64,000 bases of DNA from CADEED01 sp035765415 (GTDB taxonomy: Bacteria > Pseudomonadota > Gammaproteobacteria > Steroidobacterales > Steroidobacteraceae), in the NCBI GenBank assembly GCA_035765415.1, contig DASTXR010000006.1:62001-126000 (forward strand), given 5' to 3'. This document shows positions 52,886 through 62,059 of the stretch, piece after piece; the stretch's first letter is position 1, and each line of letters starts with the position of its first letter. Under the pieces are notes generated by a model. The model saw only the letters and a program-made list of their open reading frames with translations. It did no database searches and was not told the origin of the DNA. A program made the translations under genes and the position numbers.

Positions 52886-54841
52886 ATGTTGCCTTGCCGA
52901 GACGTACTGATCGTGGCCGGGTGCGTGCTCGCGGCCGCGCCGCTGCGGGCGCAGGTGGCAGTGGACTGGGCCACGCAACTGGGAGCGCAACTGAAGCTGC
53001 TGGAGCAGTCGCCCGGTGATACGACCGCGCGCAAGCAGGCGTGGCGGGCTGCCATGCGCCTCGGTCTGTTCGAGCAGGCTGCTTCGCTCGGCGCCGAGCT
53101 CGATCCGGCAGAGCGCATGGCGATGGAGAGTGACCGGATTGCCCTGGAAATTCGCCATGGGCGAATCGATGCGTCCGGCTTGAGTGGTGCGGCGCGCTTC
53201 CGGCGGCTGGATGCCGCGCTGCGGGCAACGGACCTGCTGTGCGGGAATTTTCTCGCGGGCGAATCGATCGATGCCGAGCAACGCCGGCGCCTCATCGATC
53301 GTGTGTCCGCATTGTCGGCGCGGCGGCGCGCAGCAGAAGCCGTAACCCTTTACGAAGCGTTGCTGGCGCGCGCCGGCGAACTGCCGGCGTGGATCAAGGC
53401 AGAAGCGGCGGATGCATACCTTGCCATTCATCAGCCCGTGAGGTCGGAACGCTTGTACCGGGAGGTCCTGGCAAATACGCCCGATGATTTCGCTGCGAAC
53501 CTCGGCTTGTTCCATGCCCTTTCGGACCAGGGCAAAGCGTATGAGGCGATGGCGCATATCGATGCCGTCGCGACCAGGCTGCCGCAGCGCCGTCATCGCG
53601 ACGGCCAGCCGAATGGCGAGCGGCTGAGCGCGGACATCGCGAGTGACCAGGCCCGGATGTATGCCGACCGGATCGCCGAGGCGCAGCAGCGGCTGTCTCG
53701 TCGTGCGATCGAAGTGCCTTTCAACACCGAGTTGCGTTCCGCGCAGGCAGAACTGGCGCTGGCGCGCGGCTGGAAGCGCGAAGGCGAAATGGAATTCCGG
53801 CGCATCAACGCGCAGGAACCTCGTAGTGCGTCGCTGCACGCCCGGCATGCCGAGACGCTTTGGAGCTTGCAGCACTGGACCGAAGCCGTGGCTTCACTGG
53901 AACGGGCACGCGAGCTCGACGACAGCGATCCGCGAGTGCTCCAGGCAACGCGGAATTTCGAACTGCAGCGACGGGCAGAGTTTTATTCCGAGTCGGGTTT
54001 CGGCAGTGGCGATGACGGCAGCCCGCTGGGCTCGACTGACTGGCACATCGACACCTGGCTCTACAGCCCGCCGCTGCGCTCGAAGTGGCGTGTGTTCGTC
54101 CACAACTACAACGCCAGCGCAAATTTCGGCGATTCGATGTCTCGTTGGCAGCGCACCGGCGCGGGTGTGCAGTGGCGCGCAGGAAACTGGCAGGCTTCCG
54201 GCGAACTGAATGGCGGAGAGGATTTTGGTGCCGGGCTCCTGACGGCACTGCGATGGACGGCAGGCGATCACTGGGAGCTGAACGCGGCAGCCGATCTGTT
54301 CACGAATGACATTCCGCTCCAGGCAGTGCGCGCCGATGTCACGGCGGACCGCTATGCGCTGGGTCTCGACTGGGCGGCACACGAGTCACGACGTATCGGA
54401 GTGAGCCTTGCGCTGAACGATTTCAGTGATGGCAATGCGCGCGAGACCGTGGCGCTCAACTGGTTCGAGCGGCTTTACAGCGGCCCGTCCTGGCTCGTCG
54501 AGACGCGGGTGGGCGCGGACATGACGCACAATTCGCTGGGCTACGCGGCCGCCTATTTCAATCCGCCCACGGATCGCTCCCTCTGGGCCAGCATCGCGGT
54601 GGAAAACCTTTCATGGCGTGCCCACGAATCCTCGTTGCGCCAGCGGCTGGTGCTGACCGCCGGCTCCTACTGGCAGGAGGAATTTGGCGCCGACGACACC
54701 GGATCGATCGAATACGAACATCGATGGGAACTGGGTCGATCCGCATCCTTGCGCTACGGCATCGGGCACAGCCGGCGTCCCTATGACGGCAATCGCGAAT
54801 CGCGCAATTTCGCAACGGCGAATCTTCTATGGCGCTTCTGA
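52886..54841 (+). CDS. pgaA: Poly-beta-1,6-N-acetylglucosamine export porin PgaA
   Basis: The 651-aa outer-membrane protein exports PNAG exopolysaccharide. Signal peptide MLPCRDVLIVAGCVLAAAPL; TPR-like helical repeats over about residues 30-370 (VRSERLYREVLANTPDDFAA; LHARHAETLWSLQHWTEAVA); C-terminal barrel from about 390, ending in FATANLLWRF with terminal Phe. It is shorter than E. coli PgaA (about 800 aa), mainly through fewer TPRs. It overlaps pgaB by 13 nt in a tight pgaABCD operon. Confidence 0.9.
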   Translation: MLPCRDVLIVAGCVLAAAPLRAQVAVDWATQLGAQLKLLEQSPGDTTARKQAWRAAMRLGLFEQAASLGAELDPAERMAMESDRIALEIRHGRIDASGLSGAARFRRLDAALRATDLLCGNFLAGESIDAEQRRRLIDRVSALSARRRAAEAVTLYEALLARAGELPAWIKAEAADAYLAIHQPVRSERLYREVLANTPDDFAANLGLFHALSDQGKAYEAMAHIDAVATRLPQRRHRDGQPNGERLSADIASDQARMYADRIAEAQQRLSRRAIEVPFNTELRSAQAELALARGWKREGEMEFRRINAQEPRSASLHARHAETLWSLQHWTEAVASLERARELDDSDPRVLQATRNFELQRRAEFYSESGFGSGDDGSPLGSTDWHIDTWLYSPPLRSKWRVFVHNYNASANFGDSMSRWQRTGAGVQWRAGNWQASGELNGGEDFGAGLLTALRWTAGDHWELNAAADLFTNDIPLQAVRADVTADRYALGLDWAAHESRRIGVSLALNDFSDGNARETVALNWFERLYSGPSWLVETRVGADMTHNSLGYAAAYFNPPTDRSLWASIAVENLSWRAHESSLRQRLVLTAGSYWQEEFGADDTGSIEYEHRWELGRSASLRYGIGHSRRPYDGNRESRNFATANLLWRF

Positions 54842-56361
54842 GGCTATCCACTTGCCTGTGGTGCTGGGCGCTGTTCGCGACGCCATTACATGTACACGCG
54901 GCAGATGACTTCATCAGCCTGAGTTACCACGAAGTGGAGAGCGACGACGCTCCGCAACTTGCGCGCACGGCCATTCGCGTGAGCGATCTCGCGGCACAAT
55001 TCGCGTGGCTGCATGCCAACGGCTACCAGCCCGTCAGCGTGCAACAGATTCTCGACGCTCGCGCCGGCGGTGTGGCGCTGCCGGTCAAAGCCGTGCTGCT
55101 GACATTTGACGACGGCAAGCGCGACGTGCACACGCGGGTGCTGCCTCTGTTGCGGCTGTTGCGTTACCCGGCGGTCGTGGCGCTGGTGGGCTCATGGCTC
55201 GAAGTGGCGCCGGGCGGTACCGTGGACTACGACGGTGTACCGCGAAGTCGCGGCGAATTTCTGAGCTGGGCGGAAGTGCGCGACCTGCAACGATCCGGCC
55301 TCGTCGAAATCGCGTCGCATTCCTATGATCTGCATCGCGGCGTGCCGGCCAATCCCCAGGGAAGCACGCAGCCTGCGGCGACGACTCGAATCCGCGCGCC
55401 TGGCGGATACGAATCGGACGACGCCTACCTGGCGCGATTGCGCGATGACCTGCGGCGCAATCGAGACCTGATCGTCCAGCACACGGGGCGCGCGCCGCGC
55501 GTGATGGTGTGGCCGTACGGGCGCAGCAACCTGGCGGCGCAGCAGGTGGCGGTCGAACTCGGTATGCCCGTGGGATTGAGTCTCGAAGATGGCGTGAACA
55601 CTCCCGATGTCCCGACGATGTCACTGCGCCGCCAGCTGATCGACGGGAATCCGTCGCTGCAGGATTTCGCCGACCTGGTGCGCCAACGATGGTTGCCAAA
55701 TCCGTGGCGCAGCGTGCGCATCGAGCCGGTGCTGTGGTCGAATCCGGCGCAGCAGCTCTCGGCCGCGCTGGACCAGGTGTTGCGCTGGAGCACGAACATC
55801 AGCTTCGTCGACGTGCGCGGCCTGGCCGCCGGACAGGAGCGCTCGCCGTTCACCGAGTCATTGAACTACGTTGCATGGCAGCTCGAGCGACGCGCGGGTA
55901 GTTCGGTGTTCATCGAAGTGCCGGCGAACTGGTTGCGCGAGCCGGATCTGCTCGCGGACCTGGCGCGTCACGTGAACTTTGCGGGCCTGCGCCTGGCCAC
56001 GGTGCCCGGTGATCCGGTCGTCGCGCACGTGCTCGCTGCGGTTGAGCGCTGGCGTCAGCCGGTCAGGCTGGCTTTCGCTCCGGGCGGCGCGCCTGGACCG
56101 GACGACTGGCGCCGGCTGCGCGCTCAAGACCTGGTCGTCCTGCCTGCGCTGCGCGAGATGGTCGAGAGTGTGCCGGAATTTGCGCGCCACCAGGCGCTGT
56201 TCGAGTTCCCGGCCGCACCCGGCGACGCAAAACGCGTGGGCCGGGAAATGCGTCGACTGGAAGCCGCGGGCAATCGCAACTTCGGCCTGGGCTATCTACC
56301 CGCGGGCGCCGACGTCGTCTGGCCGGCGTTGTCGCTGCGCACCGCGCGCCAGTTGCCATGA
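54829..56361 (+). CDS. pgaB: PNAG N-deacetylase PgaB (short form)
   Basis: The 510-aa periplasmic protein partly deacetylates PNAG before export. The signal peptide is followed by FISLSYHEV (N-terminal carbohydrate esterase 4 motif), VLLTFDDGKRDV (catalytic TFDDG, about 88-99), EIASHSYDLH (metal His, about 161-170) and MVWPYGRSN. It is shorter than E. coli PgaB (about 670 aa). The C-terminal half (SSVFIEVPANWLREPDLLAD...) resembles a trimmed glycoside-hydrolase-like domain. Its stop overlaps the pgaC start. Confidence 0.9.
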   Translation: MALLRLSTCLWCWALFATPLHVHAADDFISLSYHEVESDDAPQLARTAIRVSDLAAQFAWLHANGYQPVSVQQILDARAGGVALPVKAVLLTFDDGKRDVHTRVLPLLRLLRYPAVVALVGSWLEVAPGGTVDYDGVPRSRGEFLSWAEVRDLQRSGLVEIASHSYDLHRGVPANPQGSTQPAATTRIRAPGGYESDDAYLARLRDDLRRNRDLIVQHTGRAPRVMVWPYGRSNLAAQQVAVELGMPVGLSLEDGVNTPDVPTMSLRRQLIDGNPSLQDFADLVRQRWLPNPWRSVRIEPVLWSNPAQQLSAALDQVLRWSTNISFVDVRGLAAGQERSPFTESLNYVAWQLERRAGSSVFIEVPANWLREPDLLADLARHVNFAGLRLATVPGDPVVAHVLAAVERWRQPVRLAFAPGGAPGPDDWRRLRAQDLVVLPALREMVESVPEFARHQALFEFPAAPGDAKRVGREMRRLEAAGNRNFGLGYLPAGADVVWPALSLRTARQLP

Positions 56362-57635
56362 TGACACTCCCGGCATTGATGGGTGGTGCCTGGAACGTTC
56401 TCCTGGGCTTCGTGTTCTTCTATCCACTGCTCATGTCCTGCTTGTGGTCGATAGGCGCGGTGGTGTTCTACTTCCTCTACGAGCGACGGCCCCATCGCAT
56501 CGTCAGCCGACCGCCCGCCCTGGCGGACTATCCACTGGTGGCGGTGCTGGTGCCCTGCTTCAACGAAGAGGCGAATGCGCGGGAAACCATCACGGCGCTG
56601 ATGGAGTTGCGATATCCCAACTTCGAGGTGCTGGCGATCAACGATGGCAGCACGGACCGGACCCGCGAAACCCTCGACTCCCTGGCGGCGGAATTCCCGC
56701 GGCTACGCGTGATTCACCACCTTCAGAACCAGGGCAAGGCAGTGGGCCTCAACACCGCGGCCCAACTCACCAATGCCGAAATCCTGGTCGGCGTCGACGG
56801 TGACGCCCGGCTCGACCCCTGGTCGCTGCACTGGCTGGTGCGCCACTTCGAGGCACCCAGCGTGGGCGCCGTAACCGGCAATCCCCGCGTGCGCACGCGT
56901 TCGAGTTTTCTCGGGCGCATACAGGTGGGTGAGTTCTCGTCGACGATCGGCCTGATCAAACGTGCGCAACGCACCATCGGCCTGGTATTCAGCGTGTCGG
57001 GCGTGATCGCGGCGTTTCGCCGCAGCGCATTGCAAGCCATCGGGTTCTGGAGTCCTGACAAGCTCACCGAAGATGTCGACATCACGTGGCGACTGCATCT
57101 CGCGCATTGGCAGGTTCGCTTCGAGCCGCGCGCGCTGTGCTGGATCCTCATGCCCGAGACCTATGGCGGGTTGTGGAAGCAGCGCCTGCGCTGGGCCACG
57201 GGTGGCCTGCAGGTGGCTTTCGCCTACTGGCGCAAGCTCTGGTGGCAACCGCGTTTGTGGCCGGTGTTCGTCGAATATTTTCTGAGCATGTTGTGGGCGA
57301 CGTGTATTGGCCTGCTGGTGTTTTACCGGCTCGCAGACCTGGTCTTGTTCAGGGTGGATTTGCAGAGTGTGCCGATCCTGCTGATCGGCTGGACCGGGCT
57401 CGTCCTGGGCACGATATGCCTGGTGCAGATCGGGGTCGGCATGTGGCTGGATCGCCCTTACGACCAGCGCCTGGCGAAAAACTTTTTCTGGATGATCTGG
57501 TATCCCGCGATCTACTGGATGCTGGTCGCGAGCACCGCCGTGTGCGCATTGCCTGCATTGTTAATGAGAGAAAGTGGAGAACGCGCAAAATGGAACAGCC
57601 CGGACCGCGGCCTGGCCCCCGACCAAGACCGCTGA
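56358..57635 (+). CDS. pgaC: PNAG synthase glycosyltransferase PgaC
   Basis: The 425-aa inner-membrane GT2 processive synthase makes the beta-1,6-GlcNAc polymer. It has N-terminal transmembrane segments; the GT-A core with VLVPCFNEEANA, INDGSTDRTR, VGVDGDARLD (DxD), EDVDITWRL (TED) and QRLRWATGG (QxxRW, about 275); and C-terminal transmembrane helices. PgaC with PgaD normally responds to c-di-GMP. It overlaps pgaB by 4 nt and pgaD by 46 nt. Confidence 0.95.
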   Translation: MMTLPALMGGAWNVLLGFVFFYPLLMSCLWSIGAVVFYFLYERRPHRIVSRPPALADYPLVAVLVPCFNEEANARETITALMELRYPNFEVLAINDGSTDRTRETLDSLAAEFPRLRVIHHLQNQGKAVGLNTAAQLTNAEILVGVDGDARLDPWSLHWLVRHFEAPSVGAVTGNPRVRTRSSFLGRIQVGEFSSTIGLIKRAQRTIGLVFSVSGVIAAFRRSALQAIGFWSPDKLTEDVDITWRLHLAHWQVRFEPRALCWILMPETYGGLWKQRLRWATGGLQVAFAYWRKLWWQPRLWPVFVEYFLSMLWATCIGLLVFYRLADLVLFRVDLQSVPILLIGWTGLVLGTICLVQIGVGMWLDRPYDQRLAKNFFWMIWYPAIYWMLVASTAVCALPALLMRESGERAKWNSPDRGLAPDQDR

Positions 57636-58084
57636 TCATCAGCCATCCGGAACTGCAGTCGCGGTTGCGGCGGGCTTTCGGGTTCACGATGACGCTGGCG
57701 GCATGGATGGTGTGGCTGCTGTTGCTGTTCCCGGTGCTGTGGCTGGCCGCGGAGCGGCACGGACTCAACCTGCGACCGCTCGGATATTTCACGAAGGTCG
57801 ACTCCGAGCAGTTGAATCGCCTGCTCGACTTGTTTCCAGTGGCGCTGATGCTGGCCGTGGGTGGCGTGGCGCTGCTCTTCGCGAATGGCCTGATCCTCAG
57901 GTGGTTGCGAGCCACACGCGAAGCACCCGTCGTGAAGAGTGACCTGCAGCCACGCACCGTGATGGATGTGCACGCGGGTCCGGCTGAACTTGCGGCCTGG
58001 CGATCGGCGCGAATCGTCGAGGTCGGGCATGGAGCCAATGGCAGCGTCACCGATGTGCGCGTGCTCATGCGCGCGAGCGACTAA
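57590..58084 (+). CDS. pgaD: PNAG synthesis accessory membrane protein PgaD
   Basis: The 164-aa protein has two transmembrane segments (TLAAWMVWLLLLFPVLWLAA and LFPVALMLAVGGVALLFANG) and a C-terminal cytoplasmic tail, matching the layout of PgaD, which stabilises PgaC and helps sense c-di-GMP. I set the start at ATG 57590 inside the pgaC 3' end; the longer upstream frame is the shadow of pgaC. Position in the operon is strong support. Confidence 0.85.
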   Translation: MEQPGPRPGPRPRPLIISHPELQSRLRRAFGFTMTLAAWMVWLLLLFPVLWLAAERHGLNLRPLGYFTKVDSEQLNRLLDLFPVALMLAVGGVALLFANGLILRWLRATREAPVVKSDLQPRTVMDVHAGPAELAAWRSARIVEVGHGANGSVTDVRVLMRASD

Positions 58085-58408
58085 CTATCGACCCATGCGA
58101 GGTGCGCGCGCACTCGTCGCGATGGGAACGCCTGGCCGGCTGCGATCATCGCCAGCCCGCCATTGACGCGCGGGCCATGCGATGTCCGAAGCGCGACTCC
58201 GGGCTTGTCTTTCGAGACATCGGGCGAACGCGGGCCCGGGCTAGATAGCCTCACCGCAAAACCCTATCCCAATTAAGCCAAGTTGTGATTCAATTCCGGG
58301 CCGCGGAGCGCAGGTCGACTGCACGAAAACCATGTGCCCTCAGGCACTCTTGCAGCGCACGCCAGGCCCGCGCGAGTAGTCAGGTCGCCATAGTTCAGGG
58401 GGAACGTC
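58085..58408. other. Intergenic spacer, pga operon to glycosidase
   Basis: 324 bp without a gene. It holds a small UUCG-loop hairpin (TGTCT-TTCG-AGACA, 58206-58219) that could contribute to termination of pga transcripts, and a good AGGGGG ribosome-binding site just before the glycosidase ATG. No clear promoter hexamers were assigned, and I see no recognisable riboswitch. Confidence 0.45.
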
Positions 58409-60883
58409 ATGAAGACAGGGAAAGTTTCGGCTGCGCGTCCACGTCTCGAGTTCTGGCTCTTGCTCATGCTGTTCGTGCTCGGCCTGCGGGGCACGGCATT
58501 CGCCCAGACCGACATCACCATTTACGACGAGGCGCTTGCGCCCGGCTGGCAGAACTGGAGCTGGGCCGCGAACGATCTCGCGAGCACCGCACAAGCCAAC
58601 ACCGGCGCCGTCTCGGCGGCCGTCACTCCGGCGCCCTTCTCGGCGCTGTACCTGAGAGCCGCGGATGCGCCCGTCAACACGACCGGCTACCTGAATCTCA
58701 CGTTCTATGTGCACGGTGGAACCGCCGGCGGCCAGGTCTTCCAGGTGCAGGGCATCATCGGTGATACCCCCCAGGCCGGCGTCCGTGTAGGACCCCTGAC
58801 CGCGGGCGCCTGGCAGAAGGTGACGGTGCCGCTCGCCAACCTCGGGCTGGACGACCGCGTCGTCAATGGCATCTGGTTCCAGGAAATCGCGGGCGTCGAT
58901 TCGCCCACGTTCTACCTCGACACCATCGTGCTGGAGTCGGGCGTTCCGCCCACCCCGCCGCCGCCGGTCAACGGCATGGCCATCTACCAGGAAGGCCTGG
59001 TCAACGGCTGGAACAACTGGAGCTGGGCGTCCGTCAACACGGCGAGCACGGCCACGGTCCACACGGGTTCGAGCGCCATCGCCGTCGATGCCGAGGGTTT
59101 CGAAGCGCTGTACCTGCAGCACAACGCCGTGGACACGGGTGCGTTCGAGAGCCTGAAGTTCTGGATTCACGGCGGCGCCACGGGCGGCCAGACGCTGAAC
59201 CTGCAGGCGCTGCGCAACTTCACCGCTCAGCCCGCGGTGCTTCTGGGCCCGCTCGCGCCGGAGTGGCAGGAATTCGTCATTCCGCTGGCGCAGCTCGGCG
59301 TCGCGAACGTCACCGATCTCACGGGCATCTGGTTCCAGGAGAATGCCGGCGTCACGACGGCCAACCGCTTCTACGTGGACGACGTCCATCTAGAATTCGC
59401 GCCGCCGCCCAGCGTGGTGAATGTCGTCGTGAACCCGAAGGACCGCATCCGCAAGGTCGACCGGCGCATGTTCGGTATCAACGCGGCCATCTGGGACGGC
59501 GCGTACGCGTCTCCGAACACCACGGCGTTGCTGACCGAGCTCAACAACCAGGCGCTGCGTTTCCCGGGCGGCTCGCAGTCGGACATCTATCACTGGGAGC
59601 CCAACCGGAGCGAACGTCCCGACGGCACGCTCGAGCCATTCGAATGGGCAACGAACTTCGATGAGTTCGTGGCGATCGCCGCCGAGACCCGTGCCGCTGT
59701 CTACATCACCGCCAACTACGGCACCGGCACGCCGGAAGAAGCGGCCGCGTGGGTCAACTACGCGAACAAGGTGAAGCGCCACAACGTCCGCTACTGGGAA
59801 ATCGGCAACGAGAACTACGGCAACTGGGAAGCGGACAAGAACGATCGCCCGCACGACCCGGTGACCTACGCCACGCGGTTCAAGGAATACTGGCGGCAGA
59901 TGAAGGCCGTCGATCCCACGATCAAGATCGGCGCGGTGGTGGTGCTCGGCGAAGACGCGTTCGCTAACTACCCTGAGCAGGTGGTCACCAATCCGCGCAC
60001 GGGCCAGACCCACAGCGGCTGGACGCCGGTGATGCTGGACACGCTGAAGCAACTCGGCGTCACGCCCGACTTCGTCATCTACCATCGTTATGAACAGGGG
60101 CCGGGCGGCGAAAGCGATCTGTTCCTGCTCAACTCGGCCTCGAGCTGGGCGAACGACGCCGCTGCCCTGCGGCAGATGCTCGACGACTACCTGGGCCCGA
60201 AGGCGCGCAAGGTGGAGCTCGCGTGCACCGAGCACAACTCGGTGTTCAGCAATCCGGGCAAGCAGACGACCAGCCTCGTCAACGGGCTGTTCTATGCCGA
60301 TGCCATCGGCAACCTGCTGAAGACAGAGTTCAACGCGATGTTGTGGTGGGATCTTCGCAACGGCCAGGAAGGCAGCAACAACAACAGCTCCACGCTGTAT
60401 GGCTGGCGCCGCTACGGCGACTACGGCATCGTCAGCGCCGCCGATCCTGCAGGTCCTGCCGATCGTTACCCCACGTTCTACGTGAACAAACTGCTCAAGC
60501 ACTACGCTCGCGGTGGTGAGAAGGTGGTGCAGGCGAGCAGCAACTACAGCAGCCTCGGCGTCTACGCGGTGAAAAACCTGGGCGGCACGCTGCAGGTGCT
60601 GGTCATCAACAAGCATCCGTCGGCGACGCTGAATGCCACTCTCTCCATTCCAGGATTGAAGAAGGGAGAGAAGGTGCAGGTGTACAGCTACGGCATTCCG
60701 CAGGATGAAGCCGCGCGAACCGGTGAGGGCTCGGCCGACCTGCAGCACACGCACATCAAGCTGGAAGGGCCGACACTGACGTTCTCACCCGGACCCTATT
60801 CCGTCCACGTGCTCCAGTTCGCCAAGCGCGAGCGCGCCAAGCACGACAAGTCGGACGACGTCTGGGGTGACGACGAGGAATAG
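58409..60883 (+). CDS. Secreted GH51-like glycosidase with two N-terminal carbohydrate-binding-like repeats
   Basis: The 824-aa protein has a signal peptide (LEFWLLLMLFVLGLRGTAFA). Two homologous beta-sandwich modules occupy about 30-180 and 190-335, each opening with a YxEGL/LAPGW-NNWSWA block and closing with GIWFQE...FYxDxxxLE. A TIM-barrel catalytic domain follows, resembling alpha-L-arabinofuranosidase (GH51-type): RFPGGSQSDIYHWEP, YWEIGNENYGNWE (acid/base Glu) and ELACTEHNSVFS (nucleophile Glu), then a beta-sandwich end. The substrate is probably plant or microbial polysaccharide. It stands alone on the plus strand. Confidence 0.85.
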   Translation: MKTGKVSAARPRLEFWLLLMLFVLGLRGTAFAQTDITIYDEALAPGWQNWSWAANDLASTAQANTGAVSAAVTPAPFSALYLRAADAPVNTTGYLNLTFYVHGGTAGGQVFQVQGIIGDTPQAGVRVGPLTAGAWQKVTVPLANLGLDDRVVNGIWFQEIAGVDSPTFYLDTIVLESGVPPTPPPPVNGMAIYQEGLVNGWNNWSWASVNTASTATVHTGSSAIAVDAEGFEALYLQHNAVDTGAFESLKFWIHGGATGGQTLNLQALRNFTAQPAVLLGPLAPEWQEFVIPLAQLGVANVTDLTGIWFQENAGVTTANRFYVDDVHLEFAPPPSVVNVVVNPKDRIRKVDRRMFGINAAIWDGAYASPNTTALLTELNNQALRFPGGSQSDIYHWEPNRSERPDGTLEPFEWATNFDEFVAIAAETRAAVYITANYGTGTPEEAAAWVNYANKVKRHNVRYWEIGNENYGNWEADKNDRPHDPVTYATRFKEYWRQMKAVDPTIKIGAVVVLGEDAFANYPEQVVTNPRTGQTHSGWTPVMLDTLKQLGVTPDFVIYHRYEQGPGGESDLFLLNSASSWANDAAALRQMLDDYLGPKARKVELACTEHNSVFSNPGKQTTSLVNGLFYADAIGNLLKTEFNAMLWWDLRNGQEGSNNNSSTLYGWRRYGDYGIVSAADPAGPADRYPTFYVNKLLKHYARGGEKVVQASSNYSSLGVYAVKNLGGTLQVLVINKHPSATLNATLSIPGLKKGEKVQVYSYGIPQDEAARTGEGSADLQHTHIKLEGPTLTFSPGPYSVHVLQFAKRERAKHDKSDDVWGDDEE

Positions 60884-60894
60884 TACTGCGAGGG

Positions 60895-60925
60895 TGCGTC
60901 CGGCCGCGTCTTGCGGCCGGACGCA
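60895..60925. terminator. Bidirectional hairpin terminator candidate
   Basis: A perfect 13-bp inverted repeat with a 5-nt loop (TGCGTCCGGCCGC-gtctt-complement) lies between the convergent glycosidase and nucleotidyltransferase genes. It is the strongest simple hairpin in this part of the window, although no long T-run follows. Confidence 0.6.
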
Positions 60926-60953
60926 TCTGCCAGGCTGCGGTGGCGCGAAGCCT

Positions 60954-61739
60954 CTATCTCTTGCGTTTCGACCTGGACCGCGACTTCAGCCGGCGAAACT
61001 TTTCGCGCTTCCGGCCGATTGCCGCGACGATCTGCGGCCAACGCTGCGCATGAAGCGCAGTCGTTGTGCGGAACTCCTCGATCGGCACCGCGAGCAGCGG
61101 GTCGATGTCGTAGTTCATGAACACACGCAACGCTCCTGAGTCCGACGCCATCTCCGCGATCCGTTCCAGCAGCCGAAGCGCTTTTTTCTCTCCACGTTCC
61201 TCGATTTCCGCAACGATGAAGGAACGCGCTGCGCCAATAGCCAGTCTCGCCTGCGAGACGCTGGCAGGTGTTCGCTTTGACGGGATCAGTGCGAGATTCT
61301 GAATTCGGCTCTCGAGAACGTCGATCGGGTGCATGACGCGCAATCTGCCGATCTGCGGAACCTCCATCTCGAGTGCACGGCGCACGACATCCTCGGTCGC
61401 CAGGCCCGCCACGCTGGCGAGGAAATCCACCTGTTTAACGGTGCCGTCCGGCATCTTGCGCGTCACCTTCCCGGTTTGAAAAGTTGCGTCGTCAAACCCG
61501 GGGGTCCACGACTTCCACCCGAGTGCCCGCGCGAGCTTCTTTGCCAGTTGACCGTCGGCGATGAAGTCCGCATCGGCGCTGACCGCGACCACCAGGTCCG
61601 CGGGACGGCTCAGAGCGTAGTGATCCGCCCAGAACGCAAGTGCCTGGCCACCGACCAGGACGCCCTCGGTCGAGCAGACTTTCAGGATCGAACGAAGATC
61701 TTCGGTGGTGAGTACCGCCTCGGTCTCAATCTCCGTCAT
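60954..61739 (-). CDS. Nucleotidyltransferase-like protein paired with a Phd-type antitoxin
   Basis: The 261-aa protein has an N-terminal region with EGVLVGGQALAFWADHYAL and VVAVSADADFIADG, recalling the GG..A and D-x-D pattern of minimal nucleotidyltransferases (AbiEii-like), then VKQVDFLASVAG (third acidic position). The C-terminus is very basic (RLKSRSRSKRKR). It overlaps the antitoxin-like gene upstream by 14 nt, giving a toxin-antitoxin-like layout. Family assignment rests on weak motifs. Confidence 0.6.
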   Translation of the reverse strand: MTEIETEAVLTTEDLRSILKVCSTEGVLVGGQALAFWADHYALSRPADLVVAVSADADFIADGQLAKKLARALGWKSWTPGFDDATFQTGKVTRKMPDGTVKQVDFLASVAGLATEDVVRRALEMEVPQIGRLRVMHPIDVLESRIQNLALIPSKRTPASVSQARLAIGAARSFIVAEIEERGEKKALRLLERIAEMASDSGALRVFMNYDIDPLLAVPIEEFRTTTALHAQRWPQIVAAIGRKREKFRRLKSRSRSKRKR

Positions 61740-62001
61740 TGTCGAAGTCCACGGGCGGGCCCACGCGGCGAGCGGCGCGCGCCAGAGGAGCCGGAATCAT
61801 GTGGTTGCGCCGCCAGTTTTCCTCCGCGGACGGATCCGCCGAAGGTGAACTGCCGGAAAGCGCACGCCATTCCCGTGGTGAAAGCACAACGGCGACAAGC
61901 CGCCCGTGGCGCACGACTTCGACGTGGCCCAACGCCGCCACATCCTCGAGAAGACCGCCAAAATTGTTCTTGGCGTCCGTGGCAGATATCCGTTTCTTCA
62001 T
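61726..62001 (-). CDS. Phd/YefM-family antitoxin
   Basis: The 91-aa protein has the Phd/YefM N-terminal DNA-binding pattern MKKRISATDAKNNFGGLL followed by VEVVRHGRLVAVVLSPREW. Such proteins repress their own operon and neutralise a toxin through the flexible C-terminus. Here the partner is a nucleotidyltransferase-like protein rather than Doc, YoeB or VapC. Confidence 0.8.
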   Translation of the reverse strand: MKKRISATDAKNNFGGLLEDVAALGHVEVVRHGRLVAVVLSPREWRALSGSSPSADPSAEENWRRNHMIPAPLARAARRVGPPVDFDNDGD

Positions 62002-62059
62002 TTGGCTATTTTAGCTAAATTGCCGGCGGGGCACAACGCAACCGGGGGATGCCGCTTCG

